From: Mycolicibacterium vinylchloridicum
GTDB taxonomy: Bacteria > Actinomycetota > Actinomycetes > Mycobacteriales > Mycobacteriaceae
DNA: 55,774 nucleotides
NCBI RefSeq assembly: GCF_013404075.1
Contig: NZ_JACBJQ010000038.1
Span: 1 to 55,774, forward strand
Direction of reading: 5' to 3'
The notes beneath the pieces are model-generated. The model was not told the DNA's origin, did no database searches, and was given only the letters and a program-made list of their open reading frames with translations. Positions 16,251 through 25,099 of this stretch are shown here, one piece after another. The translations under genes were made by a program, and so were the position numbers. Every line of letters starts with the position of its first letter. Within the stretch, counting starts at the first letter, position 1.

Positions 16251-17696
16251 ATGCATCCCGTGAGTCAGCCGTCCCTCGACACCGACACGTTGTCCCGCCG
16301 GCAGATCGTCCTTCTGGTGACGGCCCTGATTTTCTCGGTGATGTCGTTCTCCTTGAACGCCACCATGTTGTCGCCGGCCGTCCGCGACATCAACGAAACT
16401 CTCGGCGCCGGGGCGTTCGTGGCCATGTCGGCACCGTTCTATCTGGCCGGCGCGATCGCGAACGTCGTCCTGATCCGATGGAGTGACTACATCGGGCGCA
16501 AGCGCGTCCTGATCGGCATCCTCGTCATCTGCGTTCTCGGCACGGTGCTGTGCCTGAGCAGCTCGCTGCCGCTCGTCGTCGTCGGCCGGTTCCTGCAGGG
16601 CGCCTCGAATATCACCTACGGCCTTGGGTTCATGATTCTGCGGGCCCGGGTCAGCGGCGCGACTTTCGGCGTGTGCTGCGGGTTGATGGCTTCCATCAAC
16701 GGCGGAATAGCCGGCGGGGATGCGTTTCTCGCCGGCATCATGACCGACGTGTGGGGCTACCGCTCGATCTTCCTCCTCACCACCGTCGTCGGCTTGATTG
16801 CCGTGGCATTCGCGTGGAAGTGGGTTCCCTCAGACAAATCAGGCGAACCGGGTTCTCGCTCCGACGGCCGGATGGACTGGATCGGTGCGGTCTTCATCGC
16901 ATCGTCGGTCGGCGGCCTCACGATGTTCATGTCCGAGGGCGGCCATGGCGGGTGGACATCGACGCCCACCCTGGTCTGGCTGGCCGTGACCGCCGTGGCC
17001 TTCGTGGCGCTGATCGTTTCCAACAACCGCGTCGAGCATCCCGTCATCGCGCTCGCGCACATGCGATCTCGGGAAGCCTGGCCGCTGATCATCGTCACGA
17101 TCCTGATCGTGGGGTCGTTCATGGTGGTGCAGGCTTTCGTCATTCCCAGCCTGGCCGAAGATCCTGATTCCGGCTTCGGGCTCAACGCAACGATGACGGC
17201 GCTGTTGTTCTTGACCCCTGCTGCCGTCGTCCAGGTACTTGCCTCGCCGTTCGTCGGCCGGCTCGCCGTCCGCGTCGGGTTCGTCACGGTGCTGCGTGGC
17301 GGAATCGCGTCCACCATCGTGGTGGTCGCGCTGATGGCCGTGTTCGCCGACAACAAATGGGCGATCGTGGCACTCATGGTGGTCTACGGAATCACCTGCT
17401 CGGCAGTCATACACACACCGCTGATGTCGTTGGGTGTGCTGCAGGCCTCCGACGAGGCACCCGGCGCGCTGCCGGGACTTGCCAATGCCAGTTACGGCAT
17501 CGGCTTCTCGTTGGGATTTGCGTGGGCCGGGCCCATCGTCGGCTCCGGTACGGATTCCACGTTCCAGCACGCGTTCTGGTCGGTCGTGGCCATCGGCGTC
17601 ATCGCGCTGGTGTTCAGCATCGTGCTGCGGCCGAAACCGCTTGTCAGCGAAGCTGTCTCCCCCGGCGGTTCGACAGCTCTCCCACCATCGCATTGA
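16251..17696 (+). CDS. MFS transporter (DHA2-like exporter)
   Basis: The protein has about 481 residues from ATG 16251; GTG 16260 is an alternative, and the longer frame upstream lacks a membrane start. Many hydrophobic segments span the whole length. The loop after the second segment has the MFS motif A variant RWSDYIGRKRV. Residues such as PAVRDINETLGAGAFVAMS in the first periplasmic loop resemble the 12-14 segment drug exporters. It probably uses the proton gradient to export a small molecule; the substrate is unknown. Its 3' end overlaps the convergent PNPOx gene by 53 bp. Confidence 0.85.
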   Translation: MHPVSQPSLDTDTLSRRQIVLLVTALIFSVMSFSLNATMLSPAVRDINETLGAGAFVAMSAPFYLAGAIANVVLIRWSDYIGRKRVLIGILVICVLGTVLCLSSSLPLVVVGRFLQGASNITYGLGFMILRARVSGATFGVCCGLMASINGGIAGGDAFLAGIMTDVWGYRSIFLLTTVVGLIAVAFAWKWVPSDKSGEPGSRSDGRMDWIGAVFIASSVGGLTMFMSEGGHGGWTSTPTLVWLAVTAVAFVALIVSNNRVEHPVIALAHMRSREAWPLIIVTILIVGSFMVVQAFVIPSLAEDPDSGFGLNATMTALLFLTPAAVVQVLASPFVGRLAVRVGFVTVLRGGIASTIVVVALMAVFADNKWAIVALMVVYGITCSAVIHTPLMSLGVLQASDEAPGALPGLANASYGIGFSLGFAWAGPIVGSGTDSTFQHAFWSVVAIGVIALVFSIVLRPKPLVSEAVSPGGSTALPPSH

Positions 17697-18318
17697 CCGA
17701 GGGCGGCACCGGCGTGGCGGGATCGCAGTCCGGTGCGCGCCTGGGCTCGCCGTAGACGGTGGTCAACGGCACAATCCCGGCCCACGCCCCGGCGGCGACG
17801 TCGTCGTCGTCATCCTCGGGCCACCCGTCACCGATCTTGAGCGACCAGTTGTCGCCCGTGATCGGCATGCGTAGCGCCATCGTGGCGGCGAGTTCCTTGC
17901 GCGAGCTGGCCCGCAGCTCGGCCACCCGGCCGGGGATGAACGTGTCGGTCAACGTCTCGAGGTAACCGACCTTCTCGGCCTCCGGGACCGGCTCGAAGGT
18001 CCCGAACAGAACCGCGCTGCGGAACTGGAATGAGGATTCGAATCCACTGCGCGCCACCAGAACTCCGTCGAGTGCGGTGACGCAAACCGCAGCGGCGGCG
18101 CCATCGGCCAGCTGCCGCATCCACGGCGACCCCGTCGATCCGTGGATCACGAGTTCGTCGTCGATGCGGGCGATGCCGGTCGGGAAGACCACCGGGTGCC
18201 CGTCGCGGATCAACGCGATCGTCGCCAGCGGCGTCGCGTCGAGAAGCTCGTCGAGCCGGGCGCGCGAGGTGTTCTGCTTCTCCGCAAGGCGGCTGACGGT
18301 CGTGGATGGTTGCGACAT
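17644..18318 (-). CDS. Pyridoxamine 5'-phosphate oxidase-like flavoprotein
   Basis: This 224-residue protein has the split-barrel FMN-binding fold: LLDATPLATIALIRDGHPVVFPTGIARIDDELVIHGSTGSP near the N-terminus, then VCVTALDGVLVARS. This subgroup includes NimA-like and flavin-nucleotide-binding proteins. It starts at ATG 18318, four bases after the stop of the hydroxyacid oxidase gene, so it is the last gene of a three-gene operon. An FMN or F420-linked reductase is likely, but the substrate is not known. The C-terminal 53 bp overlap the end of the opposite MFS gene. Confidence 0.8.
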   Translation of the reverse strand: MSQPSTTVSRLAEKQNTSRARLDELLDATPLATIALIRDGHPVVFPTGIARIDDELVIHGSTGSPWMRQLADGAAAAVCVTALDGVLVARSGFESSFQFRSAVLFGTFEPVPEAEKVGYLETLTDTFIPGRVAELRASSRKELAATMALRMPITGDNWSLKIGDGWPEDDDDDVAAGAWAGIVPLTTVYGEPRRAPDCDPATPVPPSVNAMVGELSNRRGRQLR

Positions 18319-18322
18319 ACGC

Positions 18323-19492
18323 CTACTGTCGCACGGGCCGCAACGAACCGGGGGTCAGATCGGCCCGCGTCGGGTAGCCGTCGATGGCCATGATCAGGTC
18401 GGCCTCGGCCAGCATCGACCGCAGCACATGCACGATGCCGTCGGCGCCGGCCAGGGCGGCCCCGTATGCGTAGGGCCGACCGATGCCGACCGCCTTGGCG
18501 CCCATCGCCAGCGCCTTGACGATGTCGGCGCCGGAACGCACGCCGGAGTCGAACAGCACCGGCACATCACCGGCGGCGGCCACCACATCGGGCAGGCAGT
18601 CGAGCGCCGGCAGCCCGCCATTGGCTTGCCGCCCACCGTGGTTGGAGCAGTAGATGCCGTCGACGCCGGCGTCGATCGCACGCCGGGCGTCGTCGGGGTG
18701 ACAGATTCCCTTGAGGATCAATGGCAATGACGTCAGGGACCGCAGCCAGGGTAAGTCGTTCCAGGTCAACGAATTTCCGAAATTGCTGACCCAGGCCATC
18801 ACGGCGTTGCGCGGGTCGGCGTCGATATCCCCTTCGACCTTCGTTCGGAACATCGGATCGCTGATGTAGTTGGCCAGGCACTTCCCGCGTAATTGCGGGA
18901 AGTTGGCGGTCGCGAGGTCACGCGGCCGCCACCCGGGCACCCAGGTGTCCAGGGTCACCACGATTCCGCTGTACCCGGCCACCTCGGCGCGGCGTACGAA
19001 GCTCTCGGCCATATCGCGATCGACCGGGGTGTACAGCTGGAAAAGACCTGGGGTGTCGCCGAATTGGGCGGCGACATCCTCGAGAGGGTCCATCGTCAGC
19101 GTTGAGACGCACATCGGCACGCCGGTGGCCGCCGCCGCGCGCGCGGCGGCCAGATCACCGTGCTGGTCGATGGTGCACAAACCGATCACTCCGATCGGCG
19201 CCATGAACACCGGGGCGGCCCAACGTCGTCCCCACAGTTCCACGGACAGGTCTCGCTCGGTGGCGCCGACCAGCATCCGCGGAATCAAACCCCACTGCTC
19301 GAAGGCGGTGACGTTGGCACGCTGGGTGCGCTCATCGCCGGCTCCGCCGGCCACGTAGGACCATATCGAGGGTGAAAGAGCTTGGGCAGCACGGGCTTCC
19401 AGCTCTGCGAACGACATCGGCAGGCTGGGCAGCACACCGGTGAGGCCTTGAAAATAGATCTCGAGCTGATAGTTACCGTAGGGCTGGGACAT
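18323..19492 (-). CDS. FMN-dependent alpha-hydroxy acid oxidase, lactate 2-monooxygenase-like
   Basis: This 389-residue protein closely follows M. smegmatis lactate 2-monooxygenase from end to end: EIYFQGLTGVLPSLPMSF at the N-terminus, SYVAGGAGDERTQRAN, and LPLILKGICHPDDARRA. The catalytic block SNHGGRQANGGLPALDCLP carries the active-site His and Arg, and FDSGVRSGADIVKALAMGA binds the FMN phosphate. Lactate monooxygenase converts L-lactate and O2 to acetate and CO2. Related enzymes act on other 2-hydroxy acids, so the substrate is likely but not certain. The start, ATG 19492, is nine bases after the LLM oxidoreductase stop. Confidence 0.85.
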   Translation of the reverse strand: MSQPYGNYQLEIYFQGLTGVLPSLPMSFAELEARAAQALSPSIWSYVAGGAGDERTQRANVTAFEQWGLIPRMLVGATERDLSVELWGRRWAAPVFMAPIGVIGLCTIDQHGDLAAARAAAATGVPMCVSTLTMDPLEDVAAQFGDTPGLFQLYTPVDRDMAESFVRRAEVAGYSGIVVTLDTWVPGWRPRDLATANFPQLRGKCLANYISDPMFRTKVEGDIDADPRNAVMAWVSNFGNSLTWNDLPWLRSLTSLPLILKGICHPDDARRAIDAGVDGIYCSNHGGRQANGGLPALDCLPDVVAAAGDVPVLFDSGVRSGADIVKALAMGAKAVGIGRPYAYGAALAGADGIVHVLRSMLAEADLIMAIDGYPTRADLTPGSLRPVRQ

Positions 19493-19501
19493 GACTCATT
19501 C

Positions 19502-20416
19502 TTACGCCGAAACTCCGGTTTCGGCCGACACTTCGCCGACGAGATCCGCGACTCGGCGCAGCTGACCGATATCGGTACTGGTCGGGATCAGGTGCAGTTC
19601 ACTGGTCCCGATCGCGGCGAAGGCGCGCAACACCGCGACCAGTTCCTCGTCGGTGCCCGCCCAGCCGGTGGTCGGCGCCATCGCCTCGACGTACTCTCGC
19701 GGAATCCAGTTCATGTAGTGCAGCAGGTGCTTGGTGACCTGTGCGCGGGGCGCCTCGCCCTCGCCGATGGCGAACCAAAACGATGTCGCGAGATGGGGTT
19801 TGGGCTTCCCCGCCTCAGCCCATGCACCGCGGGCCACGTCGAACAACTCGTTCTGCTTGTCGACGTCGAGGTCCAGCGAGATCCCGGTGATCCCGTCGGC
19901 CCACTGTGCCGCACTGCGCAGGGTCTTGGGCCCGGTGGTGCCGACCAGCAGCCGAGGTCCGCCGCTGCGGGCGGGCGCCGGACCCACCGGCAGCACCGAT
20001 TCGGTGACCTTCTCCCCAGCCCAGACCTGCTTCATGACCGCCACCCGCTCGGCCATCTCGCGGATGGTCTGCGTCTTGGGGTCGACGCCCGCGGAGCGGT
20101 AGTCCTCGTGGCGGCCGCCCACCCCGAGGCCGACCGTCAGCCGACCGCCGCACAGCAGGTCGCCGGTGGCCAGCGCCTTGGCCAGCATCACCGGATTGTG
20201 CAGCTGCGGAACGATGACAGTGGCCACCAGTGGCACCCGCTCGGTCCATCCGGACAGCGCGCCCAGCAGGGTCAGCGAGTCCGGGTTGCCGAAGGCGATC
20301 CGCTCACCCCAGCACAGCGACGAGAACGGCCCCCCGTCGATCGTCTGGGCCCACTGCTTGAGGATCTTTGCGTCGACGTCCGGTTCCATCACCGGCAGGG
20401 TCATCCCAATGTGCAC
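19502..20416 (-). CDS. LLM-class (probably F420-dependent) oxidoreductase
   Basis: This luciferase-fold TIM-barrel enzyme has about 304 residues from GTG 20416 (HIGMTLPVMEPD is the typical family N-terminus). A longer frame reaching 20470 adds a basic stretch without family character. Motifs are CWGERIAFGNPD near residue 36, TVGLGVGGRHEDYRSAG, and LLVGTTGPKTLRSAAQWAD. Mycobacterial members mostly use cofactor F420, although FMN cannot be ruled out. It is the first gene of the LLM / hydroxyacid oxidase / PNPOx set. A shared substrate pathway is possible but cannot be named. Confidence 0.82.
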   Translation of the reverse strand: MHIGMTLPVMEPDVDAKILKQWAQTIDGGPFSSLCWGERIAFGNPDSLTLLGALSGWTERVPLVATVIVPQLHNPVMLAKALATGDLLCGGRLTVGLGVGGRHEDYRSAGVDPKTQTIREMAERVAVMKQVWAGEKVTESVLPVGPAPARSGGPRLLVGTTGPKTLRSAAQWADGITGISLDLDVDKQNELFDVARGAWAEAGKPKPHLATSFWFAIGEGEAPRAQVTKHLLHYMNWIPREYVEAMAPTTGWAGTDEELVAVLRAFAAIGTSELHLIPTSTDIGQLRRVADLVGEVSAETGVSA

Positions 20417-20513
20417 GATCGCGATTCTGGCACACCCCGTTCGCCGCGAGCTCGACGTTTTGCCGGTCACTCCTCGAACTTTCGCGGCGGATCGTCGGTT
20501 TGGCCCTGGGGAG

Positions 20514-21659
20514 CTACTTCGCCGGATCCTTGCGTGCCTTGATCGGCCCGGCTGCGGGCGGCGGGTTCAGCAGATTGCCGCGCACGCTGCCTCGGGCGGT
20601 GCGGACCGCGACCAGCAGCCAGGTGCTCAGCAACCCGACATAGGCGATCACGGCGGCCACCTTGAACGCAGGCAGTTGGGTGTGCACAGCCAGCTGCGTG
20701 GTGCCCGTGACGAAGGTGCCGACCGGGAAGGTCAGGCTCCACCAGGTCAGCGCGAACGGCATACCGCGGCGCAGGGTGCGGACCGTCAACGAGGTGGCCA
20801 GCGCGATCCACAGCACCGCGAAGCCCCACATCGGCACTCCGAAGATGATCGCGAAGGCGTTCATGTTCTCAGCCAACTCCTGCGGGACGGTCCGCGCCGC
20901 GTTGAGGCCGAGAAGCCCTGCAGCGGTAATAGATTGGCCGACTGGTCCGAGCACGATCCATAGCGTGGGCACCCTGGCGGTACCCGACGTTCCGTAGAGC
21001 GCGAGCCTGCTCCAGATCAGCGTGATGATGATCAACGCGGCCACCAACGACAGCCCGAACATCGCGTAGCAGCCGTAGAGCATCGTGGTGCGCCCGGTGC
21101 CCGGCGCCATGTGCGAGATGAGCAACGCACCATTGGCCGCTGAGACCATCGGCGGGACGATCGGCATCAGCCAGCCCCCGAACGCCGCGTCGGGCTCGAC
21201 GTTGTGCTGGGTGAACATCAGGAACGGGATGCTCACCGCGGTGAACAGGCCCCCGACGGTGCCTGCGGTCCACAGCACCCAGCTCAGGTCGACCGCGAGG
21301 TGTTCGCCGATGAGGTCGCGACCGATCAGCACGGCGCCGCCGCCGACGGTCATCAGCGCCATCGGCGCAGCCCCGTAGAAGTGCGCCATCTGGGGATTGC
21401 GGGCATGGGTGCGCGCGACCGTCGGGTGCCGCAACCAGTGCGCGCCCACCAGTGCGATCAGGATGACCAGCAGCACCGCGGCGATCACCCAGACCACTTC
21501 GGCGAAGCCGCGCAGCCCCCACATGTGGACCGGCAGCGTCGCACCCGCCGTCGCGACGATTCCGGTACCATTGACGGATGCGAACCAGTTGGGTCCGATA
21601 TTGCCGAGCATCTCGACACGGGATTGCGCTGTCGCCATAAGCCAGAGACGGTACGGCAT
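20514..21659 (-). CDS. TDT-family transporter (tellurite-resistance/dicarboxylate type)
   Basis: The protein has about 381 residues from ATG 21659, which has GGAG seven bases upstream; the frame extends further but without membrane character. About ten hydrophobic segments follow the family opening IGPNWFASVNGTGIVATAG. TehA, Mae1 and SLAC1 belong to this family and move C4-dicarboxylates, sulfite or anions. The substrate is unknown. It is divergent from the VOC gene and lies 97 bases upstream of the LLM gene. Confidence 0.83.
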   Translation of the reverse strand: MPYRLWLMATAQSRVEMLGNIGPNWFASVNGTGIVATAGATLPVHMWGLRGFAEVVWVIAAVLLVILIALVGAHWLRHPTVARTHARNPQMAHFYGAAPMALMTVGGGAVLIGRDLIGEHLAVDLSWVLWTAGTVGGLFTAVSIPFLMFTQHNVEPDAAFGGWLMPIVPPMVSAANGALLISHMAPGTGRTTMLYGCYAMFGLSLVAALIIITLIWSRLALYGTSGTARVPTLWIVLGPVGQSITAAGLLGLNAARTVPQELAENMNAFAIIFGVPMWGFAVLWIALATSLTVRTLRRGMPFALTWWSLTFPVGTFVTGTTQLAVHTQLPAFKVAAVIAYVGLLSTWLLVAVRTARGSVRGNLLNPPPAAGPIKARKDPAK

Positions 21660-21730
21660 ACAGCGACTCCGACCGGCGTGGCGCCGCTCCATTGCAGGGG
21701 GCAATCGAAAGTGCTTGTCTGGCAAAGATA

Positions 21731-22123
21731 ATGGCAATCGAGCTGAATCACACCATCGTCGCCGCACATGACAAGCAGCAGTCCGCCCACTTCCTGACGG
21801 AGCTGTTCGGGCTACCGGATGCCGTGCCTTTCGGACATTTCCTCGTCGTCACCCTCGAGCACGGGCTGAGCCTGGATTTCACCGACGTGCCCGCCGAGGA
21901 ACCAATTCACCCGCAGCACTACGCCTTCCTGGTGTCCGAGGACGACTTCGACGCGATCTATCGCAAGATCTCCGATCGAGAGCTGCCGCATTGGGCCGAT
22001 CCCCGTGCCGCCCGGCCCGGCAAGATCAACCACAACGACGGCGGTCGCGGCGTCTACTTCCGCGACCCGGCGGGCCACTACCTGGAGATCATCACCCGGC
22101 CGTACGGGTCGGGCGCCGGTTAG
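21731..22123 (+). CDS. VOC-fold (glyoxalase/dioxygenase-like) protein
   Basis: The 130-residue protein starts at ATG 21731, where the family N-terminus begins (MAIELNHTIVAAHDKQQSA). Two beta-alpha-beta-beta-beta modules can be traced. Possible metal ligands are His near residue 6, His in HPQHYAFLVSEDD, and Glu in HYLEIITRPYG. The pattern GGRGVYFRDPAGHYLEI is typical of the vicinal oxygen chelate fold. The reaction is unknown. Its stop overlaps that of the convergent Rrf2 gene by four bases. Confidence 0.8.
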   Translation: MAIELNHTIVAAHDKQQSAHFLTELFGLPDAVPFGHFLVVTLEHGLSLDFTDVPAEEPIHPQHYAFLVSEDDFDAIYRKISDRELPHWADPRAARPGKINHNDGGRGVYFRDPAGHYLEIITRPYGSGAG

Positions 22124-22593
22124 CCGTTGTGCCCTCGCCGGTTCTCCTGCCGGAGGTAGTCGTTCGCCAGATCGGCGACGTGGTCGGGCAGTTGCCCACT
22201 GGCCACATCGGCCACGCTGGTCTCCTCGAGCACCGAACGCATACTGGCCCGCAGCGCCCGCCACACATCGGTCAGCGCCGCCGTCGGCCCGCTGTAGGGC
22301 AAGTCCCCAAGCCCGATGTCACGCACGCTCGCCAACGGCCCGTCGATGCACCGCAGCACGTCGGCGATGCTGATGTCCGCGGCCGGGCGGCCCAGCTCGT
22401 AGCCGCCATCGCGGCCGCGGTGGCTGCGTACCAGCCGGTCGGTGCGCAGGTCGGACAAGATGTCGACCAAGAACTGCGCGGGGATGCCCTGTGCCTTGGC
22501 CAGATCCTCGGTCTTGACCAGCGCACCGGTGTCGACGGAGGCGAGCTGGATCATCGCGCGGACGGCGTACTCCGCCTTCGCTGACATCCGCAT
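22120..22593 (-). CDS. Rrf2-family transcriptional regulator (Rv1287-like)
   Basis: This 157-residue protein has the N-terminal winged helix of the family: MRMSAKAEYAVRAMIQLA, then LVDILSDLRTDRLVRSHRGRDGGY. It also has the ISIADVLRCIDGPLASVRD segment. The only cysteine is in that segment, so the three-Cys iron-sulfur cluster site of IscR and NsrR is absent. It matches my recollection of Rv1287, which follows cysD-cysN in M. tuberculosis. Here five genes lie between it and cysQ. Control of sulfur or redox genes is an inference from synteny. Confidence 0.85.
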   Translation of the reverse strand: MRMSAKAEYAVRAMIQLASVDTGALVKTEDLAKAQGIPAQFLVDILSDLRTDRLVRSHRGRDGGYELGRPAADISIADVLRCIDGPLASVRDIGLGDLPYSGPTAALTDVWRALRASMRSVLEETSVADVASGQLPDHVADLANDYLRQENRRGHNG

Positions 22594-22652
22594 GCCGCGA
22601 ATTCTGCCACTGACGCCTGGGCAGTCGGCCTGCCTGACGCCGATGCGCCTGT

Positions 22653-23735
22653 CTAGCGCCGGTGCGCCCGGTGCGGCCGAGGCAGCTTCGGCAGAGTGGG
22701 CGGCGCAGGCAGGGCCTTGCGCAAGACGTCGCCGAGGCGCTCCAGCGAGCTGCGTGCCTGGTTGAGCGACGCCTCGGCGCGCTGCCGCAGCTGTGGCTGC
22801 GCCGCCTTCGTGGCGGGGACGGCCTTGTTGCCGTCGCTCAGATCGGTGGCGCCGTTGACGGTCGTCGGCTTCTGCTGGTCCCGGTCGGTCTGGTCGGACG
22901 AAGCGGCGACGGCAGCAGAAGTAGGGGGTGTCGCGGCTGCGCGGCGGTGGCCCAGGGTGGCGCGAAGCGACATCGGACGCTTGGTGTTTGACGGCCGGAT
23001 GAGCGGACTGATCCTCGGCGGGGTCGGCAGGGAGCGCCGGATGCGATCGGCGAGCTCGGTCAGCTGCTGACGGACTCCGGCGCGGATCGCCTTGACGACC
23101 ATCGACGGTGGGCCGACCGGCGCGACCGCCGTGCGCAGGGCCGTGGTGATCGAGGAGTTGACGTCACCATGCGTCAGCTGGGCCAGGGTGTCGGCGATCT
23201 GTTTGGGTTCGGCCGCGCCGATGGTCCCGGCCGCATCGGTGGCCTCGACCGCCCGCACGCTCACATAGCCCACATAGTCGGCGACCGAGGACACAGTGTG
23301 TTGCAGCGCGGGATCTTCGACGGGTGCGGCCGGAACTTTCGCCGCCGAGACGTTCACCTGCCTGCCGCCGAGCAGATCGACGACGGCCGTCGACGGCACC
23401 GGCGGCGGGGGCATCGGGGCGGGCGTTCCGTCCACGACAGGCCGGACCCGCAGTGCTCCCTCGACCGCTCGCCCGCTGAGCAGGGTCACGTTGGTGACCA
23501 CGCCGGCCACCGACTTCTTGAACAGGTTCGCCGGCGTTGTCTCGGCGGGATTCTTCGCGATCGTTTCGAGCAGAGCCTGATCGAGCGCCGCGCTGGACGC
23601 CGTGCTGTCCATCGAGAGCTTCACCGGGGGGACGCGAACGTCCGACGGCGGTGCCGAAACCGGGTTGGCAACGACGATGGTGGCGCCTACGAGCGCCGCC
23701 CCCGTGGTGAAAATCGCGCCAAATCCCCGCCGCAC
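22653..23735 (-). CDS. Large secreted protein, unknown family (paralogue-like A)
   Basis: The protein has about 360 residues from GTG 23735, which follows AGGAGG by ten bases; the frame continues upstream but without codon character. Residues 1-27 form a signal peptide (RRGFGAIFTTGAALVGATIVVANPVSA). The mature part is rich in Ala, Val, Pro and Thr. It has a Pro-rich stretch (PAPMPPPPVPS) and ends in a basic Pro/Arg tail (LPKLPRPHRAHRR). I recognise no catalytic motif. It resembles the next upstream gene in export, lack of cysteine and basic tail, and shares its upstream direct repeat. It may be a cell-wall-associated structural protein. Confidence 0.7.
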   Translation of the reverse strand: MRRGFGAIFTTGAALVGATIVVANPVSAPPSDVRVPPVKLSMDSTASSAALDQALLETIAKNPAETTPANLFKKSVAGVVTNVTLLSGRAVEGALRVRPVVDGTPAPMPPPPVPSTAVVDLLGGRQVNVSAAKVPAAPVEDPALQHTVSSVADYVGYVSVRAVEATDAAGTIGAAEPKQIADTLAQLTHGDVNSSITTALRTAVAPVGPPSMVVKAIRAGVRQQLTELADRIRRSLPTPPRISPLIRPSNTKRPMSLRATLGHRRAAATPPTSAAVAASSDQTDRDQQKPTTVNGATDLSDGNKAVPATKAAQPQLRQRAEASLNQARSSLERLGDVLRKALPAPPTLPKLPRPHRAHRR

Positions 23736-23784
23736 GGTGTGCTCACCTCCTGGCGATTCCAGGCCTATTGCCGGCTTAAGAATA

Positions 23785-23802
23785 CCTGAGAAGAAGCTAA
23801 GA
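23785..23802 (-). promoter_or_regulatory. Direct repeat and -10 box upstream of secreted protein A
   Basis: Read on the minus strand, TCTTAGC and TCTCAGG occur with an 11-bp period, directly followed by TATTCT, a plausible -10 box. The repeat lies 50-67 bases before the GTG start. OmpR-family activators such as PhoP bind 7-8 bp direct repeats with this period. Nearly the same arrangement precedes the neighbouring secreted gene. Confidence 0.5.
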
Positions 23803-23855
23803 GAGGAGCCCCAATTTTGGGACATTTAATTCGCACAATTTGACGCAAACGAAAA

Positions 23856-23895
23856 GCAAGGTGTCCCTCCTTTGACAAAAGGAGGGGCACCTTGC
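23856..23895 (-). terminator. Rho-independent terminator after secreted protein B
   Basis: An 18-bp stem (23856-23873 with 23878-23895, one T/C mismatch) closes a four-base loop. On the minus strand it is followed by TTTTCGTTTG. It starts 13 bases after the TGA of the upstream gene. This is the best classical terminator in the window, in a genus where they are scarce. Confidence 0.88.
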
Positions 23896-23908
23896 CAATG
23901 CAATGAAT

Positions 23909-25099
23909 TCAGTCCGCGGACTTGTCTGCCGAAGCCTTGGCAGCCGCCCTCTTGGAACCGCCGACGCCGTGCTTGGCGCCGGACTTCGTCGACTCACTCT
24001 TGGCGTGAGTACCGCCCGAGTTGTCACCGGCGGAGGCACCGTTGCCACTGCCGGGGCTTCCGTTGCTGGCGCCGGCTCCGCCCTCATCAGCGGGCGACGA
24101 TTCCTGCACGGCCGCGACGCGCAGCGCCGACGCCGACGGGCTCTGGACCGCCGACGCAGGCGGTGGGACCGGCGGCGCCGATCCGGTCTGCGACAGGGCG
24201 TCGGCGACACCGTGGACAGCGGCCTGAATCATGCCGCGGACACTCGGCACAACGGTGGCCGCGTCGACCTGCACGCCGGCGCCGACGGTCAGGTTGAGGA
24301 TCGTGCCCGGAACGCCGTTCTTCCCCAGGAATCCGTCGACCGCTGCGTTCCACGTCTCCTCCGCATTGCCGTTCGTGATCCCCGTGATCACGTTCTGCAC
24401 GACGGCGCTGAACGAGCCGGCGAGCACCTGGGCCTGTCCGACAGAGCCCTGCACAACAAGGTTGACCAGGGCGGGAACCGCATCGAGCAGGGCGGTACCC
24501 CTGGCGACCGCGTTGTCGAGCATGTAGCTGCCGCTGGCCAGCGCGACCGAGGCGGCATCGACGAAGGGGGTCACAATCGCGTTCTGCAACGTGGCGATGG
24601 CGCCGGGGATGTCGCCGGACAGCGCCTGCTGGGTGGCCGTGACGAACGCGCCCGGCAGGTTCCAGACCGCTTCACTGGCGATCAATGCCATCGTCGTGAC
24701 GGCGTTCATCGTGCTCTCGAGAGATGCTGCCCCGTTGTACCCCAGTTGGGTGATGATCGGCAGGCGGTCATTGATCACCTGTGGGAGCAGACCGACCGCG
24801 TTGAACTGATAGCCGGCCTTGGCGATTGTGACGCCGCCGGCACTGACGAGCCCGCCGAGGTCGGTGTAGCCAGCAGTCGTGTTGTCGGCGCTCAACATCC
24901 ACTGGTTGAAGTTGCTGACCGTACCGAGAAGCTCGGACAGCGGGCTGTCGAAGCCCGCCAAGGACACGTGGGCGGCGGACGGCAGCTGCAGATCCGGCAA
25001 GGCGAGATTGGCCTGGGTTACGGGTGTCATTGCGATGGCACTGGCGCCAACAACAGCGGCAGTTCCCGCAATGAGCTGTGAGCGTATGGAAATTTGCAT
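23909..25099 (-). CDS. Large secreted protein, unknown family (paralogue-like B)
   Basis: The protein has 396 residues from ATG 25099, preceded by GGGAGGG; the frame extends upstream but without a leader. The signal peptide is residues 1-30 (MQISIRSQLIAGTAAVVGAS, cleavage near TQA/NL). Residues 40-280 are helical and rich in Ala, Val, Leu and Gly with few charges (AGFDSPLSELLGTVSNFNQW), and the pattern suggests an envelope-embedded domain. From about 310 the chain turns to Ser/Gly/Ala, and the last 40 residues are Lys/Ser-rich (KSESTKSGAKHGVGGSKRAA), fit to bind acidic polymers or DNA. It has no cysteine. I do not recognise a named family. It ends before a strong terminator. Confidence 0.72.
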   Translation of the reverse strand: MQISIRSQLIAGTAAVVGASAIAMTPVTQANLALPDLQLPSAAHVSLAGFDSPLSELLGTVSNFNQWMLSADNTTAGYTDLGGLVSAGGVTIAKAGYQFNAVGLLPQVINDRLPIITQLGYNGAASLESTMNAVTTMALIASEAVWNLPGAFVTATQQALSGDIPGAIATLQNAIVTPFVDAASVALASGSYMLDNAVARGTALLDAVPALVNLVVQGSVGQAQVLAGSFSAVVQNVITGITNGNAEETWNAAVDGFLGKNGVPGTILNLTVGAGVQVDAATVVPSVRGMIQAAVHGVADALSQTGSAPPVPPPASAVQSPSASALRVAAVQESSPADEGGAGASNGSPGSGNGASAGDNSGGTHAKSESTKSGAKHGVGGSKRAAAKASADKSAD

